Shown one piece after another: positions 1 through 5,705 of a stretch of 5,834 nt of DNA; position 1 is the stretch's first letter; each line of letters opens with the position of its first letter. Source of the stretch: Planctomycetota bacterium (GTDB lineage: Bacteria; Planctomycetota; Phycisphaerae; WQYP01); assembly GCA_021798635.1 (NCBI GenBank), contig JAJZGH010000278.1, forward strand, positions 1 to 5,834. Direction: 5' to 3'. The notes below the pieces were generated by a model. That model had not been told where the DNA came from, ran no database searches, and saw only the letters and a list, made by a program, of their open reading frames with translations. The position numbers and the translations under genes are program-made.

Positions 1-120
1 GGGCATTTCAGGCCCACCCGTAGGGCGGCGTGCTTTTTGGCCCCCCTCTGCGGCGCGGCTCCTCGGAGTACCATCCATGTCAGGTACGCCATCGTCGCTA
101 CTTGATGGGAGCCAAAAATC

Positions 121-138
121 ATCCCGGCGCGCCGGGAT
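121..138 (-). terminator. Perfect palindrome; possible leftward intrinsic terminator
   Basis: ATCCCGGCGCGCCGGGAT is its own reverse complement, giving a 7-bp stem (ATCCCGG/CCGGGAT) around a CGCG loop. Read on the minus strand it is followed directly by GATTTTTGG, a short U-tract. That fits a rho-independent terminator for leftward transcription. Read on the plus strand there is no T-run after it. It could instead be an operator or a REP-like element. The symmetry is seen directly; the role is inferred. Confidence 0.4.
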
Positions 139-174
139 CGCAACCCGGCCATTACTCGGACAGGCTCCTAGACT

Positions 175-183
175 GAAAGGATA
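175..183 (+). promoter_or_regulatory. pstA ribosome binding site
   Basis: GAAAGGATA lies just before the pstA ATG at 190. The AAAGGA core is about 8 nt from the start codon, which supports this ATG as the start. Confidence 0.6.
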
Positions 184-189
184 GACGCC

Positions 190-1068
190 ATGCGTGCAGA
201 TGTAATAGAACCTACGACCAACCCGTTTGTCGGACGCAGCCCCGGCCGGCGCTGGATCAGCCGGGGAGCCATGGCACTGTGCACGCTGTGTACGGCGGTG
301 GCATTAGCCGTGCTGTTTGTGGTGCTGGCGTATATGGGCATACGGGGCATTGAGTATATGACGCCGGCATTTTTTACGAATTTACCGCTTCAATCACCGG
401 AAGGTATGCGGAATTGTATTATTGGCACCGTTATTCTGGTCGGCTTGGCCAGCGTTTTAGGCGTGCCCGTTGGCATGTTGTGCGGCATTTACATGGCAGA
501 ATATGCCGGCAAAGGGTGGTTCAGTTACTTGGCACAACTGGTCATGGATTTACTGGCCGGGACGCCGACGATTCTTCTGGGCGTGATCGCCTGGCAATTA
601 GTGGTTGTCCCCCTGCACCAGCAGTCGGGCTGGTCGGGGGCGTTGGCGTTGGCGTTTATCATGGTGCCGATTGTGGCGCGGGCCAGTGAGGAAATGCTGC
701 GCCTGGTGCCGCACCCGCACCGGGAAGCCTCGGCGGGCCTGGGGGCCTCCAAGGCCCAGACATTATTTATGGTGATCCTGCCCGCCGCAAAGGCCGGCAT
801 TACCACCGGCATCATGCTGGGAATCGCCCGCGTCGCCGGTGAAACAGCACCGTTACTGTTTACCGCTTTGGGCAATGATCAGGCGGTGTATAACCCCAGC
901 CAGCCCTATCCGTCGCTTACGTTAAAAATATGGCAATACTCACAATCCGCCGAGCCGGCCTGGCGTCATCAGGCCTGGACCGCCGTGCTGGTGCTGGTCA
1001 CCATGGTACTGATCTTCACCGCCGCCGTGCGCTTCACCGTCCGGGGGCGGAAGGTCAATATGATCTGA
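190..1068 (+). CDS. pstA: Phosphate ABC transporter permease PstA
   Basis: This 292-aa inner-membrane protein is one of the two permease subunits (PstA with PstC) of the Pst phosphate importer. The complex uses the PstB ATPase and a periplasmic phosphate-binding protein. Residues 1-24 are cytoplasmic, then come hydrophobic segments at about 28-50, 78-102, 113-140, 150-163, 205-226 and 263-282. The ABC-permease EAA loop, which docks the ATPase, is clear at 178-198 (REASAGLGA...ILP). AGTPTILLG (123-131) and GETAPLLFTA (217-226) are typical of PstA. The length is normal for the family, and an AAAGGA site precedes the ATG. Unusually, no pstC is seen in the 189 bp upstream and no pstB follows, because a convergent gene ends 5 bp away. 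The gene is intact and the family assignment is firm. Whether it belongs to a pst operon that continues off the left edge cannot be seen. Confidence 0.95.
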   Translation: MRADVIEPTTNPFVGRSPGRRWISRGAMALCTLCTAVALAVLFVVLAYMGIRGIEYMTPAFFTNLPLQSPEGMRNCIIGTVILVGLASVLGVPVGMLCGIYMAEYAGKGWFSYLAQLVMDLLAGTPTILLGVIAWQLVVVPLHQQSGWSGALALAFIMVPIVARASEEMLRLVPHPHREASAGLGASKAQTLFMVILPAAKAGITTGIMLGIARVAGETAPLLFTALGNDQAVYNPSQPYPSLTLKIWQYSQSAEPAWRHQAWTAVLVLVTMVLIFTAAVRFTVRGRKVNMI

Positions 1069-1073
1069 TGCTG

Positions 1074-1496
1074 TTAAGGCAACCGGCGGATCGTGCAGTC
1101 GAAATTGGCGGCTGGGGTCAGGCTGGTGAAGTGAATCTGGGCCATGGAATATGCGGGCACGCGTAAGGTATTCCACCCGGAGGTTTCCTGGGCGTGGGCA
1201 CCCTGGGCGTTGAGAAACGTGTATTGAAATTCCAAATACAATTCATAGGCCGTGACATTGCGCACCGGTATAACCACATCCAACTGCCCGTCGCCCACGC
1301 GGCTGACAATCGGTTCATTAACCAGAATTTCGCTTTGCAAATTGGAGCTGGTCAGATGCACCTGCGGAAATGGATTGAGGGTATTTTGATTGGGAACTAT
1401 CGGCCCCTGACAGCCGGATATGCCCAGGAGGCAGGCCAGGGAAAATGCGGCCAATACGCCAATAAATGATACGCTTGAACTGGCTTTTCGTAACAT
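1074..1496 (-). CDS. YcfL-like (DUF1425) envelope lipoprotein
   Basis: This 140-aa protein has a lipoprotein signal peptide: basic MLRK start, hydrophobic core at about 9-24, and lipobox ISGC with the lipidated Cys at 29. The mature part is a small beta-rich domain. The pattern VVIPVRNVTAYELYLEFQYT, then NAQG, a Trp at 108, RVPAYSMAQIHF and a basic end resembles the YcfL/DUF1425 family (E. coli YcfL: beta sandwich with a YRFYWYDAQG-like strand). Start at 1496 is supported by AAGGAG 8 nt upstream. It lies 28 nt after the stop of the LpoB-like gene, so the two are probably cotranscribed. In E. coli, ycfL is likewise next to lpoB (ycfM), which supports both calls. The molecular role of YcfL is not established. 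The gene ends tail-to-tail with pstA, with 5 bp between stops. Confidence 0.75.
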   Translation of the reverse strand: MLRKASSSVSFIGVLAAFSLACLLGISGCQGPIVPNQNTLNPFPQVHLTSSNLQSEILVNEPIVSRVGDGQLDVVIPVRNVTAYELYLEFQYTFLNAQGAHAQETSGWNTLRVPAYSMAQIHFTSLTPAANFDCTIRRLP

Positions 1497-1500
1497 TGTA

Positions 1501-1512
1501 ATTGCTCCTTCA
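1501..1512 (-). promoter_or_regulatory. RBS of the YcfL-like gene
   Basis: The minus strand reads AAGGAG followed by CAATTACA and the ATG at 1496. This near-ideal Shine-Dalgarno lies in the 28-nt gap after the upstream lipoprotein gene, so the second gene can start translation independently. Confidence 0.65.
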
Positions 1513-1524
1513 TGCCGACGGCAA

Positions 1525-2625
1525 TTATTGCTGTGCCGGTTGGATCGGGGTTTCGTGAATGGTTCTCACCTGCGTTCGGGTGGTTTGCACGCGCGTGGTG
1601 GTTTTAATGGTCGTGGTGCGCAGTGTCATTGGCCCGGTAATCTGCACGTCCACCGTGTTATTCTGTAAATCCACAGCTTTAAGTCCCGTGGATACGCCGA
1701 TTTCCTGTTTCAGGGCGGAATAAAAATCATCCGGGGCACCATTGTATTCAATGGCCAATCGGCCATAGGCGGTGGCAGTTGAGCCGGTCATGCCGCGGTC
1801 GATGACCAATCGCACGCCGGGAACTCTCTGCACAAAATGCTTAATGGCCAGCACGTCATCAATGCCGGCCGCATTGTAAATTCGGACAATAATCGGGTTG
1901 TAGGCCGTGGCCCCGCCGCCCCAGATTGCCGCCAGCTTCTGCATCACCTTGTCCGATAAGTAACCCGTGTACATATTTATATTAGTTTTGCTGGCCGGCA
2001 GCGGCATATCCACATACGTGGCCGCCAGCACGCGCGCGTCGGTGGTGCTGACCGCCTGGGCTAACAGGCGCACGGCATTTCCGTAAGAAGCCTGCTGCGT
2101 GGGGGCAGCCTGGATTTCAATCAGTACGTCCGTCTTCAGCTGCTGCTTTAACAGCGGCAGCACTTTGGGATCCCCATTTTGCAGGCGCAGGAAACTTTCC
2201 CTGGCCAGAACCTTCTGAGCCATCGAAGGGTCCTGAATATCCACCTGGCCATTGGCATTGAGATATTCAATCATCGAAATTTGGATGGCGTCAAAATCTT
2301 CACTGCCCAGATGAAATGTCCCGGCTGCGGCACCGCCCTGCCCTAAAAGCACCTCCACCATCATCCGCGGATCGCGTTGTGCCTGATATGCCTGCACATA
2401 CGCGGCCTCATCGGGCAGCGCGACATGCGTGCCATAAGGATTTCCCGTTACCGGGGCGCCGTAGGCATTGGGCGGCAGCGGCTTGGAATATACTTGTGGT
2501 TGATACGCCGCCTGATCCTGCGGCGCGGGAATGGCAACATTTTGCAGCGGCTGCTGGCAGCCCCCCAGTAATGCCGACAGCACCAGCGAAGCCAGGATTG
2601 ACCCAACAAGCGTAGCATTTTTCAT
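1525..2625 (-). CDS. LpoB/CsgG-like outer-membrane lipoprotein with extra C-terminal domain
   Basis: This 366-aa predicted lipoprotein has a signal peptide at 1-22 and lipobox LGGC with Cys23. A Pro/Gln/Tyr-rich linker (about 24-75) suits a tether from the outer membrane. Residues about 85-235 look like the alpha/beta fold of LpoB/CsgG-type proteins: a helix with IQISMIEYLNANGQVDI, then KTDVLIEIQA, then the strand pair VRLLAQAVSTTDARVLAATYVD, which resembles the 'describes its own state' hairpin of that group. LpoB activates the peptidoglycan synthase PBP1B in E. coli. A second domain (about 243-330) has beta-alpha-beta-beta-alpha-beta order (IIVRIYNA, helix, VRLVIDR, GRLAIEYNG, helix, VDVQITG). 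A Thr/Arg-rich tail (335-356) ends the protein. I chose the ATG at 2625 because GGAGG lies 9 nt upstream and the signal peptide begins there; an open frame extends further upstream but its residues are not secretory. Similarity is by eye; a role as a PBP activator is inference and not shown. Confidence 0.65.
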   Translation of the reverse strand: MKNATLVGSILASLVLSALLGGCQQPLQNVAIPAPQDQAAYQPQVYSKPLPPNAYGAPVTGNPYGTHVALPDEAAYVQAYQAQRDPRMMVEVLLGQGGAAAGTFHLGSEDFDAIQISMIEYLNANGQVDIQDPSMAQKVLARESFLRLQNGDPKVLPLLKQQLKTDVLIEIQAAPTQQASYGNAVRLLAQAVSTTDARVLAATYVDMPLPASKTNINMYTGYLSDKVMQKLAAIWGGGATAYNPIIVRIYNAAGIDDVLAIKHFVQRVPGVRLVIDRGMTGSTATAYGRLAIEYNGAPDDFYSALKQEIGVSTGLKAVDLQNNTVDVQITGPMTLRTTTIKTTTRVQTTRTQVRTIHETPIQPAQQ

Positions 2626-2634
2626 ATTCCATGA

Positions 2635-2640
2635 CCTCCA
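2635..2640 (-). promoter_or_regulatory. RBS fixing the start of the LpoB-like gene
   Basis: The minus strand reads TGGAGG, then TCATGGAAT, then the ATG at 2625. It decides the start against the longer upstream reading frame that extends to 2778. A second ATG between the RBS and the start is out of frame. Confidence 0.65.
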
Positions 2641-2677
2641 AAAGTTTTCCCGGCAGGCGGCGGTGGCCGCAGGCCGG

Positions 2678-2706
2678 TTGAACCGTGGTATTTTACCCGT
2701 TAGAAC
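2678..2706 (+). promoter_or_regulatory. Candidate sigma-70-type promoter for the acyl ligase
   Basis: TTGAAC (2678-2683) and TAGAAC (2701-2706) are separated by exactly 17 nt. Each box matches the consensus at four of six positions. It would give a leader of about 95 nt before the ATG at 2809. On the minus strand of the same intergenic region, TACAAT (2751-2746) is a possible -10 for the lipoprotein operon, but I see no good -35 at the right distance. Both are weak, pattern-only calls. Confidence 0.3.
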
Positions 2707-2808
2707 GCACAGAGCCACCTGTTTGTTGCCACCCGGTCGCCGCCCATTGTACCGGACGGCCATTACGACTAAACTCAACGCATCAGGCCCTGTGGTTCAA
2801 GGTGCAAC

Positions 2809-4320
2809 ATGCTGCTGGAAAAAGTCATTGTACAAGGTAAATCCCGCCCCAAAGAAATTGCCATTATTGATGACCGACGAACCCTGACTTTCGGGCAGTT
2901 GCGCCACGGCAGCAATCTGATGGCCGGCTATCTGGATAAGCTGGCGGACCATGAGGAACGCATCGGCCTGCTGTTACCACAAAGCAGCGCTTTTGCCGTA
3001 GCGTTTGCCGCTGCCCGCTGGTCATCGCGCGTGGTGGTGCCCTTGAATTATCTTTTGCGTCCGCCGGAGCTGATTGACATTTGCCGGGATGCCCAGGTGA
3101 AAACCGTTATCACCATCCATTATTTTGATGAATTGGCCAAGTCGCTTCAAGCCGCCGGCATGCAGGTTATATTCATGGAAGACCTGTCTTTTAAGAAAAT
3201 TCCCTGGCCCCGACGCCTGCCGCAGCGCCAGCCTGATGACCTGGCGGTAATTTTGTATACCAGCGGCACCAGCAGTTCGCCCAAAGGGGTGATGCTCACC
3301 AGCGGCAACCTGGATTCCAACGCCGCCGATGCCATCGCCCATGCCCAATTCAGTCAGCAGATGACGTTTCTTGGCGTCTTGCCCATGTTTCACGCCCTGG
3401 GGCTGATGGCCGGCTTTTTAGTGCCCCTTAGCCTGGGCTGCCGGGTGATTTATCAGGCCCGCTTCGCCCCCGCTGCTACATTGGAACTGATTGTAAAAAA
3501 TAAAATTCAGGTGCTGCTGGCCGTCCCTACCATGTACGCGCTGCTGGCGAATTGCAAAAGTGTTTCCCGCGAAAGCATGGCCAGTGTCATGTACGCCATC
3601 AGCGGCGGCGAGGCGTTGCCGCTGGCCCTGCTGGAAAAATATAAATCGGAGTTAGGCATTGATATGCTGGAAGGCTTCGGCTTAACGGAAACCTCTCCGA
3701 TGGTCAGTTTTTGCGTCCCCTGGGCCCACAAGCCCGGCAGCGTCGGCAAGGCACTGCCGAATGTGGAACTGCGGATCGTGGATGAAGCGGAGAAGATTCT
3801 AGGTCCGAATCAGGATGGTGAACTCTGGATTCGCGGGCGCAACGTCATGAAAGGCTATTTAAATAAACCCGCCGAAACCGCGGCCGTGCTCACCGCCGAC
3901 GGATGGTTTAAAACCGGTGACATCGCACGGGTTGATGATGACGGATTTTTATTTATTACCGGGCGAAAGAAAGAGTTGATTATCATGGCCGGCGAAAAAA
4001 TCGCCCCGTATGAAATTGAAGAAGTCCTCCGGAAGCACCCCGCAGTATTGTTGGCGGCGGTCATCGGCGTGAAAGACGCGCAGCGGGGCGAAGTGCCGGT
4101 GGCCTTTATTCAACTCGAGCCGGGCCTCACCGAAAAACCCACCGCCCAGGAAATACGTGTATTTGTGCGCCAGCGTCTGGCCCCGTATAAAATGCCCCGC
4201 GACGTCTATTTCCTGGAAGACATGCCGCGCTCCCCCACCGGAAAAATCCTGAAACGAGCACTGCGGGTGCCGGACGAGGAGCTAGGAGTTAGAAGGGGCT
4301 TTTCGATGAATAATGAATAA
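2809..4320 (+). CDS. AMP-forming fatty acyl-CoA / acyl-ACP ligase
   Basis: This 503-aa member of the ANL superfamily activates a carboxylate (most likely a fatty acid) with ATP to an acyl-AMP, then passes it to CoA or an acyl carrier protein. The core motifs appear in order: P-loop A3 YTSGTSSSPKG (150-160), A4 FHALGLM (194-200), ISGGEALP (264-271), A5 GFGLTETSP (289-297), A7 GWFKTGD (365-371), hinge region GRKKEL and GEKIAPYEIE (385-404), and A10 PRSPTGKILKR (473-483) with the catalytic lysine at 479. The whole fold is present and the length is normal. No transmembrane or acyltransferase domain is fused. The start at 2809 has only a weak AAGGT site. The last ~17 residues after the A10 lysine (VPDEELGVRR... 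to the stop) are encoded by heptamer-like repeats and look like readthrough into former intergenic DNA. The substrate cannot be told from sequence. It is preceded divergently by the lipoprotein operon and followed by the intron. Confidence 0.92.
   Translation: MLLEKVIVQGKSRPKEIAIIDDRRTLTFGQLRHGSNLMAGYLDKLADHEERIGLLLPQSSAFAVAFAAARWSSRVVVPLNYLLRPPELIDICRDAQVKTVITIHYFDELAKSLQAAGMQVIFMEDLSFKKIPWPRRLPQRQPDDLAVILYTSGTSSSPKGVMLTSGNLDSNAADAIAHAQFSQQMTFLGVLPMFHALGLMAGFLVPLSLGCRVIYQARFAPAATLELIVKNKIQVLLAVPTMYALLANCKSVSRESMASVMYAISGGEALPLALLEKYKSELGIDMLEGFGLTETSPMVSFCVPWAHKPGSVGKALPNVELRIVDEAEKILGPNQDGELWIRGRNVMKGYLNKPAETAAVLTADGWFKTGDIARVDDDGFLFITGRKKELIIMAGEKIAPYEIEEVLRKHPAVLLAAVIGVKDAQRGEVPVAFIQLEPGLTEKPTAQEIRVFVRQRLAPYKMPRDVYFLEDMPRSPTGKILKRALRVPDEELGVRRGFSMNNE
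4279..4292 (+). repeat. Degenerate heptamer pair in the ligase 3' end
   Basis: GAGCTAG and GAGTTAG lie head to tail inside the last codons of the ligase gene. They form one of two adjacent 7-nt periodic tracts at this boundary, a pattern known from short tandemly repeated repetitive sequences in intergenic DNA. Confidence 0.45.
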
Positions 4321-4326
4321 TGAATA
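4306..4326 (+). repeat. Three tandem ATGAATA heptamers
   Basis: ATGAATA occurs three times without interruption. The ligase stop TAA (4318-4320) falls inside the array. The tract gives in-frame stops in several frames and sits about 25-30 bp from the intron 3' end. Confidence 0.85.
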
Positions 4327-4358
4327 GAAACGGCGGGGGTGCACGTTTTATCACAACA

Positions 4359-4400
4359 GGGGTAGGGAAGACCGCCTTTTATTGCGGTCTCCCCTCCCTC
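4359..4400 (-). ncRNA. Group II intron domain VI with branch-point A
   Basis: A long stem: AGACCGC pairs with GCGGTCT across a short A-rich loop, then a G-T, GGGA/TCCC-type pairs, an unpaired A (complement of T4363), and GGG/CCC below it. The single bulged A near the 3' end is the expected branch nucleotide. Read on the plus strand the same hairpin mimics a terminator, but its position next to domain V explains it better. Confidence 0.75.
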
Positions 4401-4401
4401 C

Positions 4402-4434
4402 GAACCGGACGGGCGCAATTAACGCATCCGGCTC
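4402..4434 (-). ncRNA. Group II intron domain V
   Basis: Minus-strand hairpin: GAGCCGG pairs with CCGGTTC (one G-U) at the base, followed by a bulge region and a GCG/CGC upper stem with a short loop. The 33-nt size and the GAGCC...GGTTC ends are hallmarks of the catalytic domain V. The stop codon of the maturase tail (TAA at 4421-4419) falls inside this hairpin, so ORF and ribozyme overlap. Confidence 0.85.
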
Positions 4435-5179
4435 TCCAGTCGTTGGACTCTCTTCAGAGACTCACAGGCCAGACGATGGGCTTCTACCAGTGAATATAAG
4501 CCCAAGTCCTTGAAGTAGGCATTTAGCCAACGCTGATGATCCCGTCCTCGACCTCGACCGCGCCCGCCGCGTCGCTTTCGCAATATGCTTCGCAAGCGCA
4601 TGCGTATCCACATAACGGTGATAATACCGCTCCCTGCGGTGCCCCCGACGTAGGCTTCCAGCTTGAGAGTCCATCCATGATGTTAGCATGCAGGAACGAC
4701 TCAATGACTTTCAGCAATCGGCCATCGGAGATGCTCTTTTGCATCTCCTGCATCAGTCGGTCGTGGGGTATGGTGTCAAAGTAGCTCTTGAGGTCGGCAT
4801 CCACCACATATTCATAGCCTGACTTAAGCAACTGGTCCACCCGACGCAAGGCGTCTTTGCATCCCCGCCCCGGCCGAAAGCCGTAGCTGTGCTGGGCAAA
4901 CTGCTGCTCAAAGATCGGTTCGATAACGTGGCGGATAGCCCCCTGCACAATGCGGTCAGCTACTGTGGGTATTCCCAGTGGACGCATCTTGCCGTCGCCT
5001 TTGGGAATCTCTACCCGTCGCACCGCCTTGGGCTGGTAGTCACCAGCCTTCAGTCGTTGCGTCAGATAGGTCAGGTTCGCTTCCACATCACGCCGGTAAT
5101 CCTCAATGGTGATCCCATCGATACCGGCTGAACCCTTGTTGCGTGCTACTTTTGTCCACGCAGTTACGGCACTTCTTCG
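4419..5179 (-). pseudogene. ltrA: Group II intron reverse transcriptase/maturase, internally deleted
   Basis: The intron-encoded protein should reverse-transcribe the intron and help it splice. The frame is open from just after two TAG codons (5185-5180) to 4523. It shows RT0/1 (NKGSAGIDG, PKGDGKMRPLGIP), RT2 (YGFRPGRGCKDAL), RT3 with a catalytic Asp (DADLKSYFD) and RT4 (SGAPQGAVLSPL). At about 4611-4616 the sequence jumps to a different frame encoding the end of the maturase (WIRMRLRSILRKR... DHQRW-NAYF--LGL-SLVEAH), which stops at 4419. RT5 with the YxDD active site, RT6-7 and most of the X/thumb domain are missing, a loss of roughly 200 residues. No ATG opens the frame; the first plausible start is GTG at 5086. 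The protein is certainly inactive as a polymerase. Confidence 0.9.
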
Positions 5180-5359
5180 CTACTATGGTCGCTCTGACTC
5201 CTGTCCGGCGAACCAGCCTACGCAGCTGATCCCCACTGTTACGAACAGGTCTCATGAATTCATGTATCAAGCCTTCCAACCATACCGCCTCCAATCACCC
5301 CATGCTGTCCCGTTGTCATGTTCGCTTGATCGAACGGACGCTCCCAAGGTGCGGGAGGT

Positions 5360-5365
5360 GGGCTT
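5360..5365 (-). other. EBS1 of the group II intron
   Basis: AAGCCC on the minus strand, next to a CTCCC/GGGAG hairpin, is perfectly complementary to GGGCTT at 5557-5552. Its position about 190 nt into domain I is reasonable for EBS1. A GGAT at 5419-5416 could pair with ATCC in the 5' exon as a weak EBS2. Confidence 0.65.
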
Positions 5366-5551
5366 CGCCAGCGGCTTGCAGGCTCGCCACACCATCAGGC
5401 CGAATCGAGTTCGTCATCCTGCGGTCTGGTTGTTCGTCTCCGGTTGCTCTTCACCTTGCCTCGCGGCAACGCAATGACCTTCGACTACGGTTCGGAACAT
5501 CGATCCGGGAGAAACTTACATCCTCCTGTCTCAATACACTCTCCATCGCAC

Positions 5552-5557
5552 AAGCCC
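5552..5557 (-). other. IBS1 in the 5' exon
   Basis: GGGCTT immediately precedes the intron GTGCG end on the minus strand. It corresponds to antisense codons of the REC domain (Ser-Pro before RIPALALTA). The match to EBS1 marks this as a genuine splice-site/retrohoming boundary. Confidence 0.65.
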
Positions 5558-5705
5558 GCGGATACCCGCGTTGGCGCTGACGGCATTTGTCAGCGAAGAA
5601 GATCAACGCCAGGCCCTGGCCGCCGGGTTTGATCGCCACCTTGGCAAACCCGTGGAGCCGGACCAACTCCTGTCCGTTCTTTCAGAAATGCTGGCCACGC
5701 GCTGA
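5553..5705 (+). pseudogene. C-terminal remnant of a response-regulator receiver (REC) domain
   Basis: About 50 codons ending with TGA at 5703-5705 encode SPRIPALALTAF, then EEDQRQALAAGFDRHLGKPVEPDQL and a short amphipathic helix. This is the last third of a CheY-like receiver: the beta4 strand with the conserved switch Thr (LALTA), helix alpha4 (EEDQRQALAAGFD), the beta5 Lys (GKPV), and alpha5. The wording is typical of receivers at the C-terminus of hybrid histidine kinases. The phosphoacceptor Asp, the acidic pair and everything upstream are absent. The frame is cut at the intron boundary, and the sequence left of the intron is not REC. Because the intron is antisense to this gene, splicing cannot repair the message. 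The fragment is therefore a dead gene end. Confidence 0.88.

Larger units (their letters stand above)
1..189. other. Non-coding leader upstream of pstA
   Basis: No convincing gene is present. One + frame is open from position 2 to a TAG at 182-184, but its product is Pro/Ser/Arg-rich and lacks the hydrophobic end expected of PstC, so I do not call it. The stretch is GC-rich and holds a perfect 18-bp palindrome at 121-138 and the pstA ribosome binding site near 175-181. I looked for a Pho box (CTGTCATA-like direct repeats) and did not find one. Confidence 0.6.
4351..5551 (-). mobile_element. Degenerate group II intron with internally deleted RT ORF
   Basis: A retroelement RNA of about 1.2 kb lies on the minus strand. 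The 5' end GTGCGATGG (from 5551) fits the GUGYG consensus of group II introns. About 370-460 nt of structured, non-coding sequence (domains I-III) then precede an RT/maturase reading frame. Domain V (4434-4402) and domain VI (4400-4359, bulged A opposite T4363) close the element. EBS1 AAGCCC (5365-5360) is fully complementary to IBS1 GGGCTT directly upstream of the 5' splice site. Full-length relatives are usually 1.8-2.5 kb; the shortfall is explained by loss of ORF sequence. The 3' end is uncertain by several bases because the usual terminal AY is not found 7-8 nt after the branch A. It cannot encode its own active reverse transcriptase; ribozyme activity with a helper protein is possible but unproven. 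Confidence 0.88.

Noticed and set aside
2..184. Open plus-strand frame as the end of pstC
   Set aside because: The translated sequence is not hydrophobic and lacks any PstC C-terminal features; it appears to be open by chance in GC-rich DNA.
525..875. Minus-strand frame inside pstA
   Set aside because: It is a shadow of a strongly supported membrane protein gene; its composition follows the antisense of pstA codons.
2626..2778. N-terminal extension of the LpoB-like protein up to 2778
   Set aside because: The extension would put an Arg/Gly-rich stretch before the signal peptide. A GGAGG site and a lipoprotein signal fix the start at 2625.
4320..4360. Short frame starting ATG at 4320 (MNRNGGGAR...) as the missing 5' exon of the REC gene
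   Set aside because: It is preceded by stops in the heptamer array and has no receiver motifs (acidic pair, phosphoacceptor Asp). It is too short to supply the missing part of the domain.
4365..4400. Hairpin AGACCGC/GCGGTCT read as a terminator for the acyl ligase
   Set aside because: It lies next to domain V, on the intron strand, with a bulged A in the right place, so domain VI is the better explanation. No T-run follows it on the plus strand.
5106..5580. Several plus-strand open frames of 60-120 codons over the right third
   Set aside because: They lie opposite the structured 5' region of the group II intron, have no recognisable domains, and one runs through the intron boundary. Such frames are commonly mis-annotated as hypothetical proteins.
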